A stretch of 64,000 nt of DNA. It comes from Eurosta solidaginis. Its lineage: Eukaryota > Arthropoda > Insecta > Diptera > Tephritidae. A program made the translations under genes and the position numbers. Location of the stretch: contig NC_090319.1 in the NCBI RefSeq assembly GCF_040869045.1, positions 60,732,779 to 60,796,778 on the forward strand. Reading direction: 5' to 3'. Position 1 is the first letter of the stretch; each line of letters opens with the position of its first letter. The notes under the pieces are model-generated. The model saw nothing but the letters and a program-made list of their open reading frames with translations. It had not been told where the DNA came from and did no database searches. Shown here piece by piece: positions 1 to 11,299 of the stretch.

Positions 1-79
1 TCCACCTTAGGATCTTGGGGCTACATCCCCAGATGTAGTGCATCTGCACACCATTATCGCTCTCGACGCCTTTGATATG

Positions 80-496
80 GTCCCAGCGGGTTAGGGGGTC
101 AGAATATACCCGCGGTAGGTATGCCTGTCGTAAGAGGCGACTAAAATACTAGATTCAAGGGGCTGTGTAGCGCAACACTTTCAAATTGGCAGCGCAATAT
201 ATAGCTTCTCCAAACCCAATTGTCAACCTTATCTATCCGCGGCGAATCCTGTTTCACTAACAGACGAGGCTCTGGCGACCCCAAGCTCCTCATGGAACTT
301 GGTGGTGGGGAGGGAGGGATGGCCTGAAGGTTTAATGTGGCCATATAAATTGTTCCCGAGATGGTCGGGCTAGCACCTTAATGGTGCTGTGTTACCGGAG
401 CGTACCGGATCTGTATCCGGCAAAGGATCATCACATCGATAACACTGCCCAAAGCCTTCGGGGAGAAACCTTATCGCTACAACAACAACAACAACA
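80..496 (+). mobile_element. Short (CAA)n-tailed retroposon, full-length copy 1
   Basis: A 417-bp noncoding unit flanked by a perfect 14-bp duplication, acgcctttgatatg, at 66-79 and 497-510. It begins near gtcccagcgggttagg, carries a conserved 5' block containing the short hairpin GTCG-taagagg-CGAC, and ends ccttatcgct(acaaca)n. A fixed 5' end, a (CAA)n tail and a perfect TSD indicate target-primed reverse transcription of a short non-autonomous RNA. I cannot find convincing tRNA A/B boxes, so calling it a SINE is an inference. Other copies lie at 3535-3730, 5427-5760, 16573-16994 and 54056-54127. Confidence 0.8.
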
Positions 497-776
497 ACGC
501 CTTTGATATGATGTTGTGGACGTGCTATTTCCAGAGTAGCTTCGATTCGAAGGGTACTCCCGAGTATTTTACCTCGATCACATGTTCCAACCGTACCCCA
601 AAAGTATCTTAAGCATTTTCTTATGATCTGGATACAGTGTTTGGAAAAAAATATGCATACAATTCCGAGAATTGTGTTCTTCAATCTAATTTTGAGATGG
701 ATTGGGTGATCTTAGCTTAGTGATTAGATAATCACTTAGCTATCTATATGACTACAATATTTTTCATGATAAAAAA

Positions 777-1487
777 ATGTCTCTCCTGTACTACCAGGCC
801 ATATTACACAGTCAAACAAATTTTGCTTTTGTATCTTCGAAAATTTCCCTTTGCTGGGTTCCCAGGCACAGCGGCATTGAAGGGAATGAATTCGCGGATG
901 AGATGACTAGGAAAGGTTCCGATTTAGACATAAATGAGGTGGACAGCTCCGTCCGACTGCCGCTGAGTTGTCTACTAGGGAGAATCAACGTATATGAGAA
1001 CAGGGCAACGGACTTGCTATGGACCAATAGGGTTGACTGCGAAGTCCCATGCTTTGATAGGAAGGGCACCAGCTTCTTTCTCAAATTGAACAAATCTGCG
1101 GTGAGGGTACTTACGGGTGTTATCACACCAATGCTCCGGCGGTGGTGAAAACCAACAAGCTCCCTCTGCATAAGCTGTCAGGATGAGGAGGAAGAGGAGT
1201 CTATCTACCACTTTCTCTGCTGATGCACGGCGCTTCGAAGAAAGGGCTAAGATTTCTGGGCTCACGCTTCTTCGGCAGCCTGGCAGAGATTGGGAAGGTG
1301 GACGTCTCGCTTCTTCTTGGGTTCATCAGGGGAAGCAAGTGGTTCGTTGAGGACCGCTAGGAGGTAATGGGGCTAAAAGAATTTGCCGCCACCCTGTAGT
1401 TACTGAGGGCACTCACAATGGACAAAAATGTCTCCGAGTGGAAGTGTGGGTATCACCCACGCACGCCCTCTTAACCTAACCTAACCA
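777..1487 (+). pseudogene. LINE 3' end: RNase H and C-terminal zinc knuckle
   Basis: The reading frame at 777-1148 holds the end of an RNase H domain (WVPRHSGIEGNEFAD, the last H/D motif). The next part, in another frame, shows a C-terminal knuckle of the form CxxC...HxxxC (cysteines around 1158-1225). This order, RNase H then knuckle, belongs to RNase-H-bearing LINEs of the I/LOA/R1 group. A frameshift near 1140 and loss of everything upstream make it a 5'-truncated dead copy. It ends at a taacctaacctaacc tail near 1487. The clade within that group is not settled. Confidence 0.75.
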
Positions 1488-1516
1488 TCTTTGAAAATTT
1501 ATATATTTACTAAAAA

Positions 1517-1533
1517 TGGCGCCCAACGTGGGG
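1517..1533 (+). other. Isolated primer-binding-site-like 17-mer (tRNA-Lys type)
   Basis: The string tggcgcccaacgtgggg matches the tRNA-Lys-type primer-binding site used by gypsy-like retroelements. No LTR end precedes it at the expected spacing and no gag follows; the next sequence is a LINE fragment. It is a relic of a retroelement leader or chance. Confidence 0.3.
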
Positions 1534-1577
1534 ATATTTAAAGACGTCCTACATCTGAAGACTTAATAGGCCCCTAG

Positions 1578-1760
1578 GCTACCAGAAGTTTGTTCGAACT
1601 GAAAACCCTTATCAAGAGCAGGGTATATGTACTATAAAATAACTCTCTCCCCTTCGCAAATACTAACAGTTTTCTGGGATCCACCTACCAAATCGAAAAA
1701 TTGCGACTTTTCGTAGGTGGGGCCTTAGTTGGGCGAGCGCAAGACACAAACAAAATAAAT
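1578..1760 (-). mobile_element. LINE-B 3' fragment (diverged)
   Basis: Shares the order of blocks (accagaagtttgtt, ataaaataactc, gcaaatacta, gcgagcgcaagacac) with better copies at 11300-11756, 14458-14745 and 27205-27516. It is the 3' portion of an RNase-H-bearing LINE in reverse orientation, too decayed to translate. Confidence 0.5.
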
Positions 1761-2525
1761 GATGTCACTGGGTATATTAAATTCATGCACGTATTGTGCG
1801 CCCATTATAGTTTACAACCATCTCTATTACATGATCGGCCTAACTTTATTAGTTTAATTTCGTAAGGCTTGCATATGATTTGAAATTTTGTAGCCCACGC
1901 CTGGTGTCACGCTTTCTTTCTTCAATCTGGTTATGACTTTCGCCGAGTATACTTTAAGGGTTGTCCCCTCCTTTTCGTAAATTTAGTAGATTGTACACAA
2001 TTTTGAACCGCCTGTAAATATTTCAATCATCGGTAGAGAGATTAGATTAAGTGAGGCTGTCAACTTCCCAACAGAGGAATTTCGACACCTTGCTAGTAAG
2101 TAGAGGTATTAGCCGCGCGTTTACTCATCTGAGCCGATCACCACCTTACAGGGATGAAGACGGGTTTGCTTGAGATGAACGAGAGTTAGGAGAGAAATCC
2201 TACCATAACTGCGGACATTTGCCAACAATATCAATTATAACGCCGATGTAAATAACTTTTATCATATAGTACCAACGTACACGAAACTCTAACGACGGTC
2301 CCCTGGATTCAGGGATATTTTACCAACTCGCCTAAAGTGTGGAGACATTCAGTCCACGTGAGATCTTGTTTGCCCGAAAAATGTATGGAGTTAGGTACAG
2401 TAGGCTCAAGTAAATTTTTATTCAAAATGAGATAGACAGTCGACTTTGGTCATATTTTGTTGATATAGGTTGTAAGTCAGCATTTTTTTATTTCTGTTTG
2501 ATATTACAGTCTCAAGTTGACTTAA
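1761..2525. other. No recognisable gene or repeat
   Basis: Mixed-composition sequence without a long open frame, clear terminal repeat or match to other parts of the window. Confidence 0.5.
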
Positions 2526-2933
2526 AGGGCCAATTAAACTTCCTTAACCCTAACGCCATAGTCGTAACCATACCCATATCGATAACCATCTCCAATGTGA
2601 TCGATTAATGGTGCCTTAACCCAAAAATCGTGAAAATTTCATAAAAATGAAGAAAACACAAAAAATTACAAACATATTCCACAAAAGTAAGTCTCTTGGT
2701 CATAACGAATCCAAAACAATGAATAAAATCTACAAAAAGTTATTAAATTCACCAACTCAAATATTTTTAGGTTATGGATATGTCGAGAAACCAAAAACCA
2801 ATTGGTTGGCTATGGTATGGTTATGGTGTTAGCGTTATGGTATGGCACCATTAATCGATTAAATTGATTTCCATAAGGTAGGTTCGATCAGCTGTTTTAT
2901 CTGGTTTTGGATAAGTCACCATTAATTGGCTCT
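2526..2933 (+). mobile_element. Tourist-like MITE, copy 1 (TAA target)
   Basis: A 408-bp element with termini AGGGCCAATTAA and, inverted, AGAGCCAATTAA, flanked by TAA at 2523-2525 and 2934-2936. The interior carries inverted copies of a tggttatgg-like motif. The second copy, inverted, lies at 48647-49034 with the same TAA flanks. A 3-bp TWA duplication with G/C-rich TIR starts is typical of PIF/Harbinger-mobilised MITEs. Confidence 0.75.
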
Positions 2934-2936
2934 TAA

Positions 2937-3289
2937 GTCCTGTGGATCAAATCTTTGTAGCGAACTTCACTAAAATTCAATCTAGCATCTTTAATTATAT
3001 GAAGTACAGGTTTACTTGGGTTAGAGATAGTCCGCAGGATTCGGACAATATAGTCATCATTTTCCTTGTATAACGACAAGCATGGTATGAAAAAACATTA
3101 TCCTAACAGAAGTTAGTCGTGTAGACCACCACTTTGCAATACCTAGTACAGGGTAGCTCTTGGAATAGACGGCCGTGCCAAAGCAGGAGTGTTATTTCCT
3201 GTGGCGTGCCCCTTCTTACTTTTATTATAGTCTAGCCGCTGGGAGCCCAACAGTTTGAGAACGGCAGGAAGAGTTTTTCTGTAGATCCA
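2937..3289. other. No recognisable feature
   Basis: No frame, TIR or match to other repeats in the window was seen. Part may be the decayed N-terminal half of the adjacent Tc1 remnant. Confidence 0.4.
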
Positions 3290-3530
3290 TTTTTGTTATA
3301 TGCATGCTGCGAAGCCGACAAGCGCTCTTGAAAAAGACAAATGAGTATGTTAAAATAATGAAGTATGTTATGCTCCCATTCGCCGAAAAAGATATGCCAC
3401 TCAAATGGGTGCTACTCATGGAATGGCCAGCTCAATCTCGTGACCTCAATCCCATCGAAAACCTTTGGACAGACCTTAAAAAAGCTGTATGGGATGCAAA
3501 CGCAAAAAGCAACCACACGATCTATGGGGT
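3290..3530 (+). pseudogene. Tc1/mariner transposase C-terminal remnant
   Basis: The frame 3304-3567 encodes EWPAQSRDLNPIENLW, the signature around the last catalytic acidic residue of Tc1-family DDE transposases. The D and DNA-binding halves are absent or frameshifted, and no TIRs are visible. The 3' side runs straight into a (CAA)n-type retroposon fragment. Family assignment is secure from the motif; the subfamily is not. Confidence 0.8.
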
Positions 3531-3534
3531 CAAC

Positions 3535-3730
3535 CTAATCTACCCGTGGCGAATCCTGTTTCATTAACAGCCGAGGCTCGGGCGACCCCGAACTCCTGAT
3601 GGATTAAGGGGGTGGGAGGGCGGTATGGTCAGAAAGTTGCATGTGGTCATACCAAATCGTTCCCGAGATGATCGGGCTGGTGCCTTTATGGTGCTTGGTA
3701 CCGGAACGTTCCGGAACACCAAAGGGAAGG
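3535..3730 (+). mobile_element. Short retroposon, partial copy
   Basis: Matches the inner and 3' part of the element at 80-496 (gtggcgaatcctgtttca, aacagccgaggctc, cgttcccgagatg). The 5' block and the (CAA)n tail are missing, so it is a truncated, older copy. Confidence 0.7.
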
Positions 3731-3812
3731 TGTCGACCTTTCATAGACTCTTATGAGAAACGATGTACAGTAGCGATTAAAAATAAAGGTGATGTGAATC
3801 ATGAATTTTTGT

Positions 3813-4015
3813 TACTTAATTCGCCCTTACCGTTTAAACGGGTATGACCGTCCAACAAGGCGCGCCAGTCGCTTCTTTGTTAGGTTAACTGGCGCCAACT
3901 GGTCACAACAAGTGAATATATATCATTTTCCACCTGACACTTCCAGCGGAGTGGGGGCGCCCTCTTACTCTGCTTCCATATGTGTGTTCCGATAAAAATA
4001 ATTTCTTAGCCGGCG
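3813..4015 (-). mobile_element. RTE-clade LINE 3' fragment
   Basis: Reverse strand, related to the last ~200 bp of the LINE ORF at 61502-64000: rtaaacgg, ggcgcgccagtcgct, ggcgccaaytggtcac and gtgggggc follow in the same order. It is cut off where the (TTG)n end of the next LINE begins. Confidence 0.75.
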
Positions 4016-5255
4016 CGTTGTTGTTGTTGTAGCAGTGCTTCGCCCCACCGAATAGGTGTGACCTATCACAAATTGTCATCAATATCCTCTAACGGGAGTC
4101 CAAAAAAAATTGCTGTTTCAACAGGGGAGGACCATAATGAGCGGGGTGTTAGAGGAGTTACAATGGAAGAGATGGTTGGTGTCATGTGGGGACACATTGC
4201 AAGCAGGGCATACATTTTGTATGTCGGGGTTGATTCTGGATAGGTAAGAGTTTAACCTGTTACAGTGTCCAGAACGAAGTTGAGCTAAAGTGACTCGCAT
4301 TTCCCTAGGGAGTGTGCGTTCCTCTTCTGCAAGTTTAGGGTATTGTTCTTTGAGTATAGGATTCACCGGGAAATTCCTGACATAGAGGTCCGACGCCTGT
4401 TTGTGGAGTTCACTGAGGACCTGCTTGTGTTTTTTGGCTTCATACGGCTGTGTTCTCAGGTGCCGTATTTCCTCATAATACTTACGGAGATGACTTCTTA
4501 AGTCCCTGGGCGGTGTTGGCTCCCTGGTGGGGAGTATTCTCGCCTCATTATGTAGATGGTGTTCTGGGGACATAAGAAAACCCGTGGCGGTTCTGAAGGC
4601 AGTATCTTGGACGGCCTCTACCTTCTTCCAGTGAGTAGTCTTTAGGCTTGGCCACCATATCGGGGACGCGTAGCATGCAATCGGCTGGTCAATTGCTTTG
4701 TAAGTGGTAATGATCGTTTCTTTGTCTTTTCCCCAAGTACTGCCAGCAAGAGATTTGAGGATTTTATTGCGGCTCTGGATTTTCGGTACAATTGCGGCTG
4801 CATGCTCACCAAAATGTAGATCCTAATCGAACGTCACACCCAAGAGTATGGCGTGTAAGACAGTCGGTAGTGTAGTGCCATTGACGTGAATGTTCAAAAT
4901 GGTCGACATTTGGCACGTCCATGTTGTAAATAAGGTCGCCGATGATTTAGTCGGTGATAAGGTCAGGTCTCGCGAGGTGAAAAAACTGGAGAGATCAGGG
5001 AGGTAACCGTTTATTTTATTACAAAGCTCATCGATCTGTGGGCCTGGGCCTGTGGCCATTATTGTGCCGTCATCGGCGTAAGTGGCGAAGGTAGACACCA
5101 CTCTGTGGCAGCACTTGTTTAATTCTTCTTGGTTTTGATATTTCGTTTCTAAATTGCACCGATGCCTGCCGGACACCCAGATAATTTGCGGTCAACCTTT
5201 TAAGACATGGGGTAAGGGTACACCCTACTTTGCTGCTCGCAGTAATTTCCATGAA
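4016..5255 (-). pseudogene. Jockey-like LINE, RT to 3' end, 5'-truncated
   Basis: Read on the minus strand from 5255 down to the (TTG)n tail at 4016-4031. Frames at 5070-5252 and 4823-5176 carry the RT palm (YADDGTIMATGPGPQ, with the YADD catalytic pair). The frame 4118-4573 carries the C-terminal domain with a CPACNVSPHDTNHLFHC knuckle. There is no RNase H. Several frameshifts and the missing N-terminus make it inactive. The transcript-sense tail is gctacaacaac, the same end as the short retroposon at 80-496. A sibling copy is at 33295-33826. Jockey superfamily is my best placement. Confidence 0.75.
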
Positions 5256-5426
5256 AACACATCTTACGTTATTTTTATTAGTGCCTGTGTATAAAAAACT
5301 CGTTTGTCCCTATATTTAGTTATGAAATAGTCCCTTAGTATTGAAATAAAATGATTGCAACTTTTATTTTGGTTTTCTAGTCATTTCAAAAAATGTTAGC
5401 CGTAGGTGCATACTACTATTTCAGTG

Positions 5427-5760
5427 GGTTAGGGGGTTAGAATATACCCGCGGTAGGTATGCCTGTCGTAAGAGGCGAATAAAATACCGGATTAAAGGGG
5501 TTTGTGTAGCGCAGACCTTTCAGGTTGCCAGCGCAATACATAGCTTCTCCAAACTCAATTGTCAACCTCACCTATTCGTGGCGAATCCTGTTTCATTAAC
5601 AGCCGAGGCTCTGGCGACCCCGAACTCCTAGCGGATCTAGCGGACAAATCGTTCCCGAGATGGTCGGGCTTGGTACCGGAACGTACCGGATCTGCATCCG
5701 GCCATAACTCGATAACACTCCCCAATGCCTTCGGGGAGTATCCTTATCGCTACAACAACA
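5427..5760 (+). mobile_element. Short (CAA)n-tailed retroposon, copy 3
   Basis: A 334-bp copy with a perfect 12-bp duplication, actatttcagtg, at 5415-5426 and 5761-5772. It is shorter than the 417-bp copy through internal deletions, mainly the ggtgctgtgttaccgg part, but both ends are retained. Tail tacaacaaca. Confidence 0.8.
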
Positions 5761-5772
5761 ACTATTTCAGTG

Positions 5773-6271
5773 CTCGCAGCTGTACATAGGCAAACAAATT
5801 TTAGAAAGGGTTCAGTTTCGAACTTCGAAAGCCAATATCGATGTTTTGGAAGCTATCTTCGATAAATTTATTTACTTGGGGATCAATCTCTACAAAAATA
5901 TTGGTTTCGTTTGACACTCAGTCGAGTTTTGCGATGCGATTTGTATAAACAACTTTGGACAATTTTTTATCATGCGTAACATTGTAAATATTCTAAAAAA
6001 AATTAATTGGTTTTTGTTGCTGAGTGTAGGTATAGTACATATATACATAAATAGCAGTTAAGTTAAGCTTTCTTCAAAACTAAAATAAGTTTTGCAATCA
6101 ACAACAACAATATATGAACCAGTGACTCGAATGTGGTTGACTTGTAAAATTATTTTCAGGGGCGGAAACTATTATTCCTTTTATAATATAATTCCTTGCA
6201 AAACTGTTAATTTTGGACTTTTAATATATTTGGATCAAGATATAAATTATTTTCGGATTTTTATTACCTGG
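5773..6271. other. AT-rich, nothing recognised
   Basis: No coding potential or repeat structure stands out. Confidence 0.5.
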
Positions 6272-6474
6272 GTCCGATAGAACTAGTTAAACTTCGACTT
6301 TCAAAAATAAAAGTCCGGAAATAAAAGTTAATTCCGGACTTTTATTTTTAAGGCCAAAATAAAAGTCCGGCTTGATAACAAAGAAACGGCTTATCCGAAT
6401 AAAAATTTTTTTTATTTCCGGAGTTTTATTTTTAAAAGCCCGAGTTTAACTAGATCTATCGGACAACAAATAAA
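6272..6474. repeat. Imperfect foldback (inverted repeat) element
   Basis: The ends gtccgatagaactagtt and, inverted, aactagatctatcggac pair. The arms continue through aaaataaaagtccgg-like blocks, with inner repeats of the same 10-15 bp motif. This looks like a short foldback MITE; no TSD was found. Confidence 0.55.
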
Positions 6475-7309
6475 AACACAGATTTTACTTGTATATGTGG
6501 ACTTTTATAGAAAAAGTTCGAAAAATAAAAAGGATGCATGATTCGACATGATATTGCTATAGGGATACCTGAGAACTCAAACATTTTCACCTAGAACAAT
6601 TTTTTGACCCGGACTTTTTCGACTCCGAAAAAAATATAATTATTTTCCGTCCCTGATTATTATGAATATATAATGCAAAAATTCTGTCAACACACCGCTT
6701 CATACAATTTAGCGTTTAATTTTCAAGAAAAAAAAAATAATGAAAAACTATATGTATAAACCGCAAATATACATACTTATACACTTAATAAAAAAAAAGC
6801 CATAACTGATATAGTTATCAATATATAATTTTAATTATGACCGTTGTTTTTATTTCGATTAAACACTAGCAGAGCTGGCAAAAGTTATTCTGCCCTAACT
6901 TTGGTCTATCTGCGTAACTTTCAAAAAGTTTTTACCTCTTTACCTGCGTCTCTTTCCCTCTCCATCCTTTCCCTCACTTCTTTTCCGCTCCATCTATTTC
7001 TCCCTTTCTTTCTATATTCGTCTAACTCTATCTCTTGTTTTTTCTCGTACGTTGTGGCAGCGCACTGCCCTCAAGTGGCTCGATGAAACCAGGCTAATCC
7101 TGTTAATTAATTTTTGTTTTAATATAATACATATTTTTTTTTGTATTCTAATTCTTATTTATATTTTATTTATAAATTATAATTTTTATTGTTACCGAGT
7201 CTTTGAGAGGCAGTGGCTTTTTAAGCGCCGAGATCTAAAACTGCTCAGCTACAGAGAAACTCATCAGCTGAGAAATATAGATTCACAAATACAATATACA
7301 TATTATTTT
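6475..7309. other. AT-rich, nothing recognised
   Basis: Short frames only, with a pyrimidine-rich stretch near 6940-7040. No supported gene. Confidence 0.5.
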
Positions 7310-7660
7310 TTAATTATTAAGAGAAGATAGAACCGTTTTTCTCATGGCAAAGAGTGAGTCCGAAACATCAATTATTCTCGAGTGAGAGTTATAATCTTCA
7401 CACAAACATAGAAAAGGTTCGTTTAGTTGGAAATTGCTTCTACATTGTTTAAGAATTATAGGTTTATAATGCCTAGAAACTCGGCATGGAACATTCAAGT
7501 TTACTTGGTTCAAAAGAAATGGGCTTGAAATCGATCCATTTAATAGTTTAGCCATAAATAGTACACTTAGCATTTCTCTACGACTTGCAAGAGTAGGAAT
7601 ATTTACTAGTTTGAAAAGTAAAAACTGTTTTTGAATTGGTTCTAGCCTATCCACATGAAC
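7310..7660 (-). pseudogene. Jockey-clade LINE C-terminus (part 1 of a split copy)
   Basis: Minus-strand frame 7310-7654 has the C-terminal pattern following the RT thumb (IQKQFLLFKL, SRREML, NEPFLCLCEDYNSH, IDVSDSLFAMRKTVLSSL). It continues the RT found at 9150-9775; a different LINE lies between them. About ten codons expected at the junction are missing, so the insertion came with a small deletion. Confidence 0.75.
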
Positions 7661-9149
7661 TTGATAGGTGGTTTGATTAGGTTAGAGTGGCCACCCGTGC
7701 GAGCACCAGTGCACTTAGGCCCAAAAGGCCCCATTGTGATACCACGTGGATCTCTCCCCTACTCAAACCAACAGGTCGATTCAGCAAATGTCAGAAATTT
7801 CTTAGGTTCCAACTTAGCCAGATCACAACGATCGTCAAAGAAGGGAGATCCCAGAGATTCCTTCCTCTTGCGCCAAAGCGCAGGACAGTCGCACAGAAAA
7901 TGCTTGACTGTTCCTATTTCCTCTTCGTCTTTGCAGCTCCTGCAGTAATCATTATAAGGAGCAATTAGCCGTTGTGCATGCTTTCCGATTGCTATGTGGC
8001 CGGTTATAAGTCCAACCACCAGAGATATGTCCCCCCTTCTAAGAAGCAGGAGACTTCTTGTACGTCCCGCGTCCCATTCAGGCCACACGAGCTTAGTGTG
8101 GTAGCAGGATAGGAGATTGCTCCATCTCACACCCGCTTCCCTAAGGAAAATTCCCTTCAAAGTGAGCTTACAGGTAGCGAGCGGCATGCTCAATCCCTTC
8201 CAGAACGACGAAAGCGGAACGGATGTGCGTCAGCCATCTCATTGCACGGTATTTCCGAGTGTCCAGGCATCCATACCAGACTGAGGGAAGTTTGCTGAGC
8301 GATCTCGTTAAGAGATTTGCGGCATTTTTCCACTGTCCTGGACTTACATGTGACCGATCCAAGCGCTTTTAGTGTAGCCTGGCTGTCAGAGTAAATACAA
8401 ATTTTATAATAGCCGTGAACAGCATTCCTCAGGTGATCAACGGCCTCATTTATAGCAGCCACCTCCGCCTGGAAGACGCTGCAATGATCGGGTAGGCTAA
8501 AGGATATGTTCCACCCTAGTTGAGGTGCAAAAACCCGTTTTTATCCAGTTTGGAGCTGTCTGAATAAATCTGCAGCTTATCGCTTAGCTCCGGCGGCTCC
8601 TTCGACCAATAATCACTAACCGGGATAACAACCTCACACTTCATATCGAAAAATGCAGTCGGAGCGCAATAGTCCGACGAAGGCGAATCCAAATTCTTAA
8701 GGATGGCTGCATGGCCAACCACATTATCTCTCCTGCCGGATAACTCCCGCAGCCGTAGACCAGAAAAGGCCGCAAATTGCTTTGTCATTAAATCTATTGG
8801 CAACACATTAAAAAGAGTATCCAGCGCCTCCGCAGGGGTGTTGCGTAGAGCGCACGCCACGCAGACTAGAGTACTTCTTTGTACCTTCTCGAATACTCGT
8901 AGGTTCGATTTTGTATCTAAGCTCGTCCACCAGATCAAAGCCCCGTATAGAAGGATTGGTCTAACCACAGCAGTGTAGAGTCATAGGGTAATATCCGGCG
9001 ATAGTCCCCATCTTCGTGCAACAGATCCCCTACACCTGTATAGTGCCACCGTTGCTTTCCCCACACGCTCCTGAGCGTTTTCCCTCCAGGGTAGTTTCCT
9101 ATCCAAAATTACTCCTAGGTATTTGGCAGAGTCCCTAAGCGTATAAGCA
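7661..9149 (-). pseudogene. RNase-H-bearing LINE inserted in another LINE
   Basis: Minus strand, in order: RT thumb (AKYLGVILDRKLPW, just below 9150), the segment 8516-8968 (VRPILLYGALIWW), RNase H at 8190-8560 (IYSDSQATLKAL and VWMPGHSEIPCNEMAD) and a C-terminal knuckle (CRSCKDEEEIGTVKHFLC, ~7890-7960). Three frames are used, so frameshifts have killed it. It is 5'-truncated and ends near 7661 in a ctaacctaatc-type tail. I/LOA/R1 group. Confidence 0.75.
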
Positions 9150-9775
9150 TATTCTAATATCGGCCTCACCAATGATGTAAAAAAGGTTTTTGTAACGTAA
9201 GGATCACTAAACTCTTTTGCCCATCTTTTCACAAATGCTAAAACTCCTCTCGCTTTATTGACTGTGGCATTAATATGAGGGTTGAAACTAAGTTTGCAAT
9301 TCATTGTAACTCTCAAGTCGACAAAAACATCAACGCTTTCCAGAGTTTGGCCATTAATTGTGTAAGAAGCTGGCTGTACGTTCCCACGTGAAAAACACAT
9401 GAATCTACATTTTTCTATGTTGAGCGGCATAAAATTCGCATTACACCTAGTAACTAAACAATTTAAATCCGACTGGAGTACAGAACGTTCTTCGACCGAC
9501 GTGTATGACTTAAAAACTTTTACGTCGTCGGCATACATTAAAATTTAAGAATATTTTATATTTGTGGAAATATCGTTTATAAAGAGCAAAAACAGAATCG
9601 GACCGAGATGGCTGCCCTGAGGCACACCGGAGGGAACATCTATGACATTCGAACAAATGTTTTTAAAGATTACTCTTTGAGTTCTGCCGCAAAGATAGGA
9701 GGAGATCCAGCGAGTTAGGCCAGCTATGGAATCGTAACACACGATCACGGATCGAAAACGGTTTTCACACAAGCG
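9150..9775 (-). pseudogene. Jockey-clade LINE RT (part 2 of the split copy)
   Basis: Minus-strand frames hold RT motifs SGVPQGSHLGPILFLLFINDI (9545-9772, around 9600-9660) and YADDVKVF (from 9538), then the thumb ending in LVRPILEYA. A stop lies just before the YADD block. The copy continues at 7310-7660. Relatives lie at 26411-26815 and 57350-58480. Confidence 0.8.
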
Positions 9776-11299
9776 ATTAAAATAAGGCTATCCATTATTG
9801 TCAAACTTTATATGAGCTAAAAGGCCGTAGTTAAATAAAACACAATATTTAAAATTGTATTTTAGTTTTTAATTCGTTGTTATTTCGATTTCAGTCTGAA
9901 ATCATCTTCAGGACTGTCAAACACAAATAGAAAAAGGACATTATAATCATGACGGAACGATACAAGGTTGAAGCATGGGACAGCTGATTATAAACTTTTT
10001 TTATTTAGATTTGATACATCAACTTCCGGCGCGTACGATTTTGACATTTGTCCATTGAATTTACAAAAACAAAGTACATGGAATTTTTATTTATGTTTGT
10101 AGGTATGTCACCATGCTGCCACTTTGTATCATTCCGCCATGATTATAATAATATTCTATATAACATTATATTAAAAACAAGACAGACCTTACACATATGA
10201 CTATGTTTGATCGACTGATCATATGTTCAAAAACTGAAAAATAATAGAGCATCAGCACGAAAGTAAACAATTCAAAATACAGTAAGTATAACCAAAATTT
10301 TTGCAATAACAATAATACATAGAACAAGGAACAATAAGCACGAAAGTGCTTATGCTCTATTATTCTTCAGCAAAAATTAAATATCCAAAGGAAACAAATA
10401 TTCAAATGTTCAATACTTAAAGTATTTGAAAAAATTAAATTTTGTATGGAAAATCTTCAAGTCCAAGGTGTGCAAATGAAAATATCTAGCATCAATACTG
10501 CAGGCCATTTTTTTTCTCAACGGAATATCATAGAGTAAAACTCTGCGTATGTGGTCTTCCTTGCGTGCTTTTTTTGCACGGTTTTTGCAACAATTTTAAA
10601 AATAGAAATTTATTTCACAGAAATAAAAAATGTGCTCTTAAAGAGTTTTTAATTACAAACAAATTGGTGTTTGAATTGTCAAAATCGTTGGAGCCTATCG
10701 GCTGCTATTCAACTTTAAAAGAAAAAGGACAAAGAAAATTCAAATGGCGATAATTAAGGATACAGTTTTTTTTTGGAAAAATCGAAGACGAGCATTTGTT
10801 TGCATTATCGATAGTTATCAAATAATACCTTTGTTGCTCAAAAATAAATTATGATGTTTTTCGGTTCACTCTGTGTCTTTAAACATAACATTTATTTACA
10901 TTGTTATTATTACATTGTTTTATTAAAATTATATAAGCATGAAATGTACACACCCAGTGATGATAAAAGTACCAAATAAAAAATACAAAAAGTATTTAAA
11001 AACAGAATAGATACATACTTTCAAAAATACTTAGAAATCGAAAGCTTAAATTTTGGTATTATTAAGCGCTGTACGCAGATCAAAAGAAAAATTTTGCATT
11101 TTTGTTGAGCATGAATATAGCAGTAGGCTTCCCCCGGAAGAAAACACGTCGACCACAATAACACCACTCGCCACCATGATTTCTCAAGGCTTTGTTTGAA
11201 AACATCCAAAAGGCACGGTCCGTATAAAATCCTGGATGAGATACACATTAGAGTGGTTAAAAAATTTACTTTTTGTGAATTTTCTAACCATTACATGAT
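9776..11299. other. AT-rich spacer with one small MITE-like inverted repeat
   Basis: No gene is supported. Between about 9938 and 10152 the ends attataatcatg and, inverted, ccgccatgattataat pair, with gatacaa/ttgtatc just inside, suggesting a ~215-bp MITE. The rest is low-complexity AT-rich sequence. Confidence 0.5.

Noticed and set aside
1470..1490. taacctaacctaacc as insect telomeric repeat
   Set aside because: Only three units at the 3' end of a LINE. Flies lack TTAGG telomeres, and related LINE copies have similar tails.
3641..3995. Small plus-strand frames at 3641-3847 and 3801-3995
   Set aside because: They lie in a short retroposon fragment and antisense to the RTE fragment.
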